Assembly: GCA_035695105.1 (NCBI GenBank)
Contig: DASSEV010000048.1
Coordinates: forward strand, 1-64,000
Length of the DNA stretch: 64,000 nucleotides
Source of the DNA: JAICYJ01 sp035695105
GTDB lineage: Bacteria; Actinomycetota; Thermoleophilia; Gaiellales; JAICJC01
Direction: 5' to 3'
The position numbers were made by a program, and so were the translations under genes. Below, in pieces: positions 59,868 to 64,000 of this stretch (positions within the stretch are counted from its first letter, which is position 1; each line of letters starts with the position of its first letter). Under the pieces are notes generated by a model. It was given only the letters and a program-made list of their open reading frames with translations. It searched no databases and was not told the origin of the DNA.

Positions 59868-60863
59868 CTGCCAGCTCGGGTCGCTCGCGTTTCGGACGAG
59901 CAGCCTTGCTCCGGTGCCGTTCGCGTAGGCCGTCCACACCGCCGGCACCGCAGCGCTGCAGTCGTCCGGCGTGCACACTTGCCGACTGTATGCCAGCCGC
60001 GTCCCGCTCGGCGCCCAGGCGGCGGCGCCGTTGAAGACCGGGTGGTCGTAATCGGCGTCGGCGGTCAGCCGGTGCGCGTTCGACCCATCGGCCTGCGAGA
60101 TGTAGATGTTCATGGGGCCGCCGAAGTAGGGCGCGGAATCGTAGTCGGAGGTGAAGGCCAGCGCCCGGCCCCGCGGCGCAACGTCAGGGCTCCAGTTGTC
60201 GCCGACCAGGTTTCCTGACGACGCCACGGTTGGGATCTGGGTGACGCGCCCGCCACCCACCCCGACGCGGTAGAGGTCCGTGCAGCTCGGCTCACCAGGG
60301 TCGCAGGGCCAGTTCCTGGCGAACACGATGACGTCGCCGAGCGGCGACCAGCTGGGCTCCTCGTCGGCGTACGTGAAGTATGGGTAGTCGAGCGCAGGGG
60401 GAGGGTTCGTGAGGCGTATCGCGGTGCCGTAGGGATAGGTGCTGCGGAGCTTGAAGATCGCGTACTCATGCGTCGGCCCGCGGGCGCTGGAGAACGCCAG
60501 CCACTTCCCGTCCGGAGACCAGGTCGGCGACACCTCGGTGGTGCCGCTTGTCGTAACGCGGCGCAGGTTCCCGCCGGTTGCCGTCATGACCCAGATGTCC
60601 ATGCTCCCGGCGCGTGAGCTCGTGAATGCGATCAACTTCCCGTTCGGCGACCACGCGGGCGTCGAGTTGTTGCCGGTGGAGGTCAGCCGCCGCTGCACTC
60701 CGGTGACGGGCGACACCGTCCAGATGTCCCCCGACCGAACGAACGCGATCAGGCCGTTGGAGCCGGGATATGCAGCGCGCGCGAGGGTGCCGTTTACTGC
60801 CGCACTGAGCACACACGCCAGAACCGCCACACACGCCGCCCATCTCACAGGAACACGCGCCAT
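59850..60863 (-). CDS. secreted TolB-like (PD40 beta-propeller) protein
   Basis: A 337-residue exported protein with a signal peptide (residues about 1-30, ...NGTLARA) and WD40-like PD40 repeats: GDIWTVSPVTG, TPAWSPNGKLIAFTSSRAGSMDIWVM, SPTWSPDGKWLAFSSARG, PSWSPLGDVIVFARN and AAAWAPSGTRLAYSRQ. It forms a beta-propeller resembling TolB; actinobacteria lack a Tol-Pal system, so the function is different and unknown. AAGGGG 9 nt upstream supports ATG 60863; GTG 60866 is possible. Confidence 0.85.
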   Translation of the reverse strand: MARVPVRWAACVAVLACVLSAAVNGTLARAAYPGSNGLIAFVRSGDIWTVSPVTGVQRRLTSTGNNSTPAWSPNGKLIAFTSSRAGSMDIWVMTATGGNLRRVTTSGTTEVSPTWSPDGKWLAFSSARGPTHEYAIFKLRSTYPYGTAIRLTNPPPALDYPYFTYADEEPSWSPLGDVIVFARNWPCDPGEPSCTDLYRVGVGGGRVTQIPTVASSGNLVGDNWSPDVAPRGRALAFTSDYDSAPYFGGPMNIYISQADGSNAHRLTADADYDHPVFNGAAAWAPSGTRLAYSRQVCTPDDCSAAVPAVWTAYANGTGARLLVRNASDPSWQPLPAP

Positions 60864-60980
60864 CACCGATCACCCCTTCGTGTCGCCAACCAGGGGCAGC
60901 CTCACACGGCCAGCTCGGCTCGGCCTCCGCAGCGGCACGCATCTCGGTTCAGCGGAAACGCGTAGGCGTGAAGCAGATGC

Positions 60981-61907
60981 TCAGCCGCGCCGGCGACGCT
61001 TCGTGCGCTGCCGCGCGGCGATCGCGGCCTCCGGCCGCGCCGTGGGCGTGTGCCCCGCGAGCGCGGGCTGCGCCGGCGGCGTCCCCGACGCCGACGAGGT
61101 CGGCGGCGCAGGGCGGCGCCTGCTGAAGAGGATCACGAAGGCGACCAGCCCGATCACCGCCAGCACGCCGGACACCCAGACGTTCACCCGCTGGCCGAAG
61201 AAGATGTCCGCCGTGTCGATCTTGTACGTCTCGAGCGGCACCCGGTACAGGTTGTATGCGCCGAAGTAGAGCGCGAACACCGTCCCGTACGGCACCCGGT
61301 TCCACCACTTCCGGATGAACAGCACGAGCACGAGGAAGAGGCACACGTCGAGCAGCGACTCGAAGAGGAACATCGGCTCGAACGTGGGTGAGTTCAGGTA
61401 CGGCGCCTGGCGATGCGACGGATCGATCTCGAGACCCCACGGCCGGCTGGTCGGCTTGCCGTACAGCTCCTGGTTGAAGTAGTTGCCCCAGCGCCCGAGC
61501 GCCTGGGCCAGCACCAGCCCGGGAGCGATGCAGTCGGCCACCTGCCAGAATGGCAGGTGCACCCGCCGGCAGCCGATCCAGACGCCTAGCATGCCTCCCA
61601 GCACGGCGCCGAAGATGGAGAGCCCGCCGTTCCAGATGGCCGGGATCTGGCTGTAGTCGTTGCTGAACGCGTCCCAGTCGGTGAGCACGTGGTAGAGCCG
61701 GGCGCCGATCAGGCCGGCCGGCACACCCCACACCGCGATCGTGTATGCCAGCTCGGGATCCATCCCGCGCCGGCGGAACTCCCGGCGAGCGATCCAGCCG
61801 GCCAGCAGCACCCCCACCGCCAGCAGCAGCCCGTACCAGCGGGCGTGGATCGGGCCCGAGTTGACGATGAACGGGTCGCCGGGGCTGGGGATGGAGAGCA
61901 GCGTCAC
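60981..61907 (-). CDS. lgt: phosphatidylglycerol--prolipoprotein diacylglyceryl transferase
   Basis: A 308-residue polytopic membrane enzyme that attaches diacylglycerol to the lipobox cysteine of prolipoproteins. It shows TLLSIPSPGDP, GPIHARWYGLLLAVG, GGLSIFGAVLGG, and the signature GRWGNYFNQELYGKPT with catalytic residues. The C terminus has a basic tail (about 260-308). GTG 61907 is favoured because the minus-strand TAGGGT (61921-61916) ends 8 nt upstream, giving a leaderless mRNA; a longer start at 61961 is possible. Confidence 0.92.
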   Translation of the reverse strand: MTLLSIPSPGDPFIVNSGPIHARWYGLLLAVGVLLAGWIARREFRRRGMDPELAYTIAVWGVPAGLIGARLYHVLTDWDAFSNDYSQIPAIWNGGLSIFGAVLGGMLGVWIGCRRVHLPFWQVADCIAPGLVLAQALGRWGNYFNQELYGKPTSRPWGLEIDPSHRQAPYLNSPTFEPMFLFESLLDVCLFLVLVLFIRKWWNRVPYGTVFALYFGAYNLYRVPLETYKIDTADIFFGQRVNVWVSGVLAVIGLVAFVILFSRRRPAPPTSSASGTPPAQPALAGHTPTARPEAAIAARQRTKRRRRG

Positions 61908-61915
61908 GACGCGGA

Positions 61916-61921
61916 ACCCTA
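61916..61921 (-). promoter_or_regulatory. leaderless -10 element of lgt
   Basis: On the minus strand TAGGGT fits TANNNT and lies 8 nt before the GTG start at 61907. Confidence 0.45.
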
Positions 61922-61982
61922 CCGCCAGGAGCCGTCGGGGCGCGCCGTTGTGATCATGCATATAGACAGAACGACAACTGTT

Positions 61983-62004
61983 CGCTACCACGAGATAGGT
62001 AGCG
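61983..62004. promoter_or_regulatory. inverted repeat between lgt and the Tad cluster
   Basis: CGCTACC and GGTAGCG form a perfect 7-bp inverted repeat around ACGAGATA in the divergent spacer. An operator for the Tad genes is possible; no regulator is known. Confidence 0.35.
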
Positions 62005-62088
62005 CAGGCTCCCTCCCGCAGCTCCGCGTCCCGCATATCTCAAGCAGTCCCCCGCACGTGCCGATACGCGCCATGCACCCGTCCCCCC

Positions 62089-62484
62089 GTGCCGTTGAAC
62101 ACGCCAACACCTCGCACATCCCAACAGGGCCAGGCGGTCGTCGAGATGGCGATCATCCTGCCCGTTCTGCTCATCCTCCTGCTGTCGATCTGGCAGATGG
62201 GGGTCGTCTACGACAAGTGGCAGAACCTGAACGGCGCCGCCCGTGAGGGCGCCCGTGCAGCCGTCGTCGCCCAGTCCGGCCAGCAGCTGAGCGACGCCCG
62301 CGCCGCTGCCACCGCCGCGGTCGCCGGCCAGCTCAGGCTCTCGAGCTTCACCCTCCGCTCTACCACCGTGTCGGGCACCGCCTACTACACGGCAACCGCC
62401 TGCTCCCCCTACGCCGTGAACATCCTCGGAATCGTCGTCAAGTCGGGCAGCCTCTGCCGCGACGCGACCATGCGGGTCGAGTAG
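62089..62484 (+). CDS. TadE-family pseudopilin
   Basis: A 131-residue protein with the TadE motif: GQAVVEMA followed by a hydrophobic helix (IILPVLLILLLSIWQMG) and NLNGAAREGARAA. It is a minor pilin of the Tad/Flp system. The start is GTG 62089. Three genes of the cluster follow one another in the same direction; no flp major pilin is seen before the window ends. Confidence 0.88.
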   Translation: MPLNTPTPRTSQQGQAVVEMAIILPVLLILLLSIWQMGVVYDKWQNLNGAAREGARAAVVAQSGQQLSDARAAATAAVAGQLRLSSFTLRSTTVSGTAYYTATACSPYAVNILGIVVKSGSLCRDATMRVE

Positions 62485-62532
62485 CGACCCCCCACCCACT
62501 CGACCCGTCAGCGCACGGAAGGAGACACCCCG

Positions 62533-63282
62533 ATGCCGACCTTCAGCCGAAACATCATCATCAGCATCGTCCTCGCCATCGCCGCGGCAGGCGCCCTGCT
62601 GGCCTACACCGCGCAGGTCCGCCACAACGCCGACTCGGGCGCGAACGCGATCACCGTGATCGTGGCCACGCACGAGGTGCAGGCGGGCACCACCGTCGAC
62701 GACGCCCGCTCGAAGGGCTACCTCGCCCTGCAGACCGTGCGCCAGTCGGATCTGGCTGACGGTGCGGTCACGAGCTTCGCTGCCGTCTCCGGCCAGGTCG
62801 TCACGCAGAACCTCTACAACGGCGACCAGCTGACGGTGAACCGCGTCGGCGCTCCCCGGACGCAGACCGCCGCCTACAAGGTGACCGGCAACTTCCGTGC
62901 CGTGCGCGTGCCGCTCGACCCGAACTCGGGCCTGCTGGACGACCTGCGCGTGGGCGACCACGTCGACGTCATGACCAGCTACCGCAAGAACGACAAGATC
63001 TGGACGTACCTCGCGGTGCCGAACGCCCTGGTGCTCGAGGTCGACCAGCCGTCGACCGACTCGGGCCTCGGCAACGCCAACCGCGAGGGCTCCGTGATGC
63101 TCTCGGTGACCGAGCAGCAGAGCCTGTTCATCGCCAACGCCCTTGCAAACGCCTCGGGTGGCCAGAGCTCGAACAACATCTGGCTCGCCCTGGTCGGCGC
63201 CACCGGCGCGACCTACCAGCCGATCACGGTGCCTGAGCTGCCCGGCCCGTTCCCGAACCACGGCCTTCCCGCCGCCAAGTAG
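62533..63282 (+). CDS. cpaB: CpaB/RcpC-family Flp pilus assembly protein
   Basis: A 249-residue protein with an N-terminal membrane helix (about 7-25), an SAF-like domain (HEVQAGTTVDDARSKGYL, GQVVTQNLYNGDQLTVNRV) and an RcpC-like domain (FRAVRVPLDPNSGLLDDLRVGDHVDVM). It helps assemble the Tad secretin/pilus machinery. AAGGAG 8 nt before the ATG supports the start. It lies between TadE and CpaE. Confidence 0.9.
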   Translation: MPTFSRNIIISIVLAIAAAGALLAYTAQVRHNADSGANAITVIVATHEVQAGTTVDDARSKGYLALQTVRQSDLADGAVTSFAAVSGQVVTQNLYNGDQLTVNRVGAPRTQTAAYKVTGNFRAVRVPLDPNSGLLDDLRVGDHVDVMTSYRKNDKIWTYLAVPNALVLEVDQPSTDSGLGNANREGSVMLSVTEQQSLFIANALANASGGQSSNNIWLALVGATGATYQPITVPELPGPFPNHGLPAAK

Positions 63283-63294
63283 GAGGAGACGACG

Positions 63295-64000
63295 ATGCAC
63301 GACCTGATCCGCGTTTCACTTCAGGGCGACGACGCCTCCCTCCGCGAGCAGTTCGAGCGGTCGGGGATGGTTGAGATCGTCGACACCACCCCGGACGTCC
63401 TCGTCTGGAACCTGCCGCACGACGCGGACGGGCTCCCCGCCGAGATGCGCATCGCGCTGTCGGACGCCCACGGGCCCGCCATCGTCGCGCTGACCGACAG
63501 CCATCCCAGCCGGTGGTTCGACGAGGCGCTCGCCCTCGGCGTCGACGAGGTCGTCTACCTGCCTCAGCCGCCCGAGTCGCTGGGCATGGCGGTGGCCAAG
63601 GCCAAGGCGATGCGCAGCCGCCGCATCATCGCGGCGCCGGTGATCGCCAAGGGCAACCGCTCGGCGCACGTGTTCACCGTGTTCTCGACCAAGGGCGGCT
63701 CCGGCAAGACGGTGATCGCCACGAACCTCGCCGTCTGCTTCGCGCGGCAGGGCAAGCGCACGCTCCTGATCGACTTCGACCTGCACTCCGGTGACGACGC
63801 GCTCGTGCTCGGCCTGTCGCCGCGCTGGACGATCCTCGATCTGGTGCAGTCGCCAGGCGACCTGGACAGCGAGAAGCTGGCCGGCTTCGTCACCCGCCAC
63901 TCGAGCGGCGTCGACCTGCTGCCGGCACCGACGCGCCCCGACGAGGAGGAGCTGGTCGACGTCGAGCGCCTCGAGCCGCTGCTGGGCGTTGCCCGCCAGA
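63295..64000 (+). CDS. cpaE: CpaE/TadZ-type ATPase (partial)
   Basis: An open frame that runs off the window. After an atypical receiver-like N-terminal domain (about 1-115, no phospho-Asp motif in the usual place) comes a ParA/MinD-type ATPase with deviant Walker A STKGGSGKT (about 134-142), Walker A' TLLIDFDLHSGD and downstream PAPTRPDEEE. CpaE/TadZ localises Tad pilus machinery to the pole. Shine-Dalgarno AGGAGGAG overlaps the cpaB TAG and lies 4 nt before the ATG. Confidence 0.9.
   Translation, partial: MHDLIRVSLQGDDASLREQFERSGMVEIVDTTPDVLVWNLPHDADGLPAEMRIALSDAHGPAIVALTDSHPSRWFDEALALGVDEVVYLPQPPESLGMAVAKAKAMRSRRIIAAPVIAKGNRSAHVFTVFSTKGGSGKTVIATNLAVCFARQGKRTLLIDFDLHSGDDALVLGLSPRWTILDLVQSPGDLDSEKLAGFVTRHSSGVDLLPAPTRPDEEELVDVERLEPLLGVARQ

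Noticed and set aside
60110..60863. TolB component of a Tol-Pal system
   Set aside because: No other Tol-Pal genes and an actinobacterial context; the PD40 propeller fold is shared with many unrelated proteins.

Overview
The window is GC-rich (roughly 70 percent by eye), gene-dense DNA from an actinobacterial chromosome. Supporting signs are frequent GTG and TTG starts, 4-bp ATGA/GTGA start-stop overlaps inside operons, TANNNT -10 hexamers placed 6 to 10 nt before start codons (leaderless mRNAs), a CysO/CysM/Mec-type cysteine cluster, a KGGVAKTT-type ParA and a class III cyclase fused to an AAA ATPase. A deep-branching class such as Thermoleophilia is possible, but this is a guess. I see no rRNA, tRNA, CRISPR, insertion sequence or prophage, so the window reads as ordinary chromosome with some unusual local features.

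Layout. 1-6309 is a complete trp operon, trpL-E-G-D-C-F-B-A. It is preceded by a promoter and a leader peptide with three consecutive Trp codons, followed by a terminator hairpin (a textbook attenuator). 6319-8230 is an OmpR-type two-component system. 8362-13251 is a leucine/isovalerate degradation operon (carboxylase beta, enoyl-CoA hydratase, biotinylated alpha, HMG-CoA lyase), followed by a convergent cyclophilin. 13997-24145 is one 10-kb gene for a secreted protein of about 33 tandem modules of about 98 residues. Convergent to it is a zinc-ribbon/cyclase/ATPase/TPR regulator (24153-27392). 27558-37345 holds a DUF4177 protein, leucyl aminopeptidase, acyl-CoA dehydrogenase, a membrane protein, threonine dehydratase, an FTR1 iron permease, pyrophosphatase, MeaB, HisC, a Lon-substrate-binding-domain protein and a DMT exporter.

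37347-42639 carries gamma-glutamyltransferase, an FtsZ with a 71-residue N-terminal extension translationally coupled to an orphan ParA, an M48 protease and an O6-alkylguanine-DNA alkyltransferase. 42747-50040 has an S53 protease, a second acyl-CoA dehydrogenase, an M24 peptidase divergent from an amidohydrolase across a 21-bp gap, an NlpC/P60 wall hydrolase and a membrane-anchored TPR-like protein. 50126-52970 is a sulfur-carrier cysteine pathway: rhodanese-MoeB fusion, CysO-like carrier ending GGAR, CysM and a JAMM peptidase. 52982-59804 holds a P1 peptidase, an Lrp/AsnC regulator, a pterin dehydratase, a CNNM/CorC protein and a NarL-regulator/sensor-kinase/GGDEF signalling operon. 59850-64000 has a TolB-like propeller protein, lgt and the beginning of a Tad pilus cluster (TadE, CpaB, CpaE, the last cut by the window end).

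How the parts work together. Most operons use overlapping start and stop codons. Several convergent gene pairs overlap or nearly touch at their 3' ends. At three junctions the upstream stop codon (TAG or TAA) also forms the first bases of the predicted -10 of the next, leaderless gene. The strongest candidates for new biology are the ParA-FtsZ(extended) operon, the GGAR-ended sulfur carrier beside a JAMM protease, the modular giant protein with an alternating super-repeat, and the shared or stop-embedded leaderless promoters.
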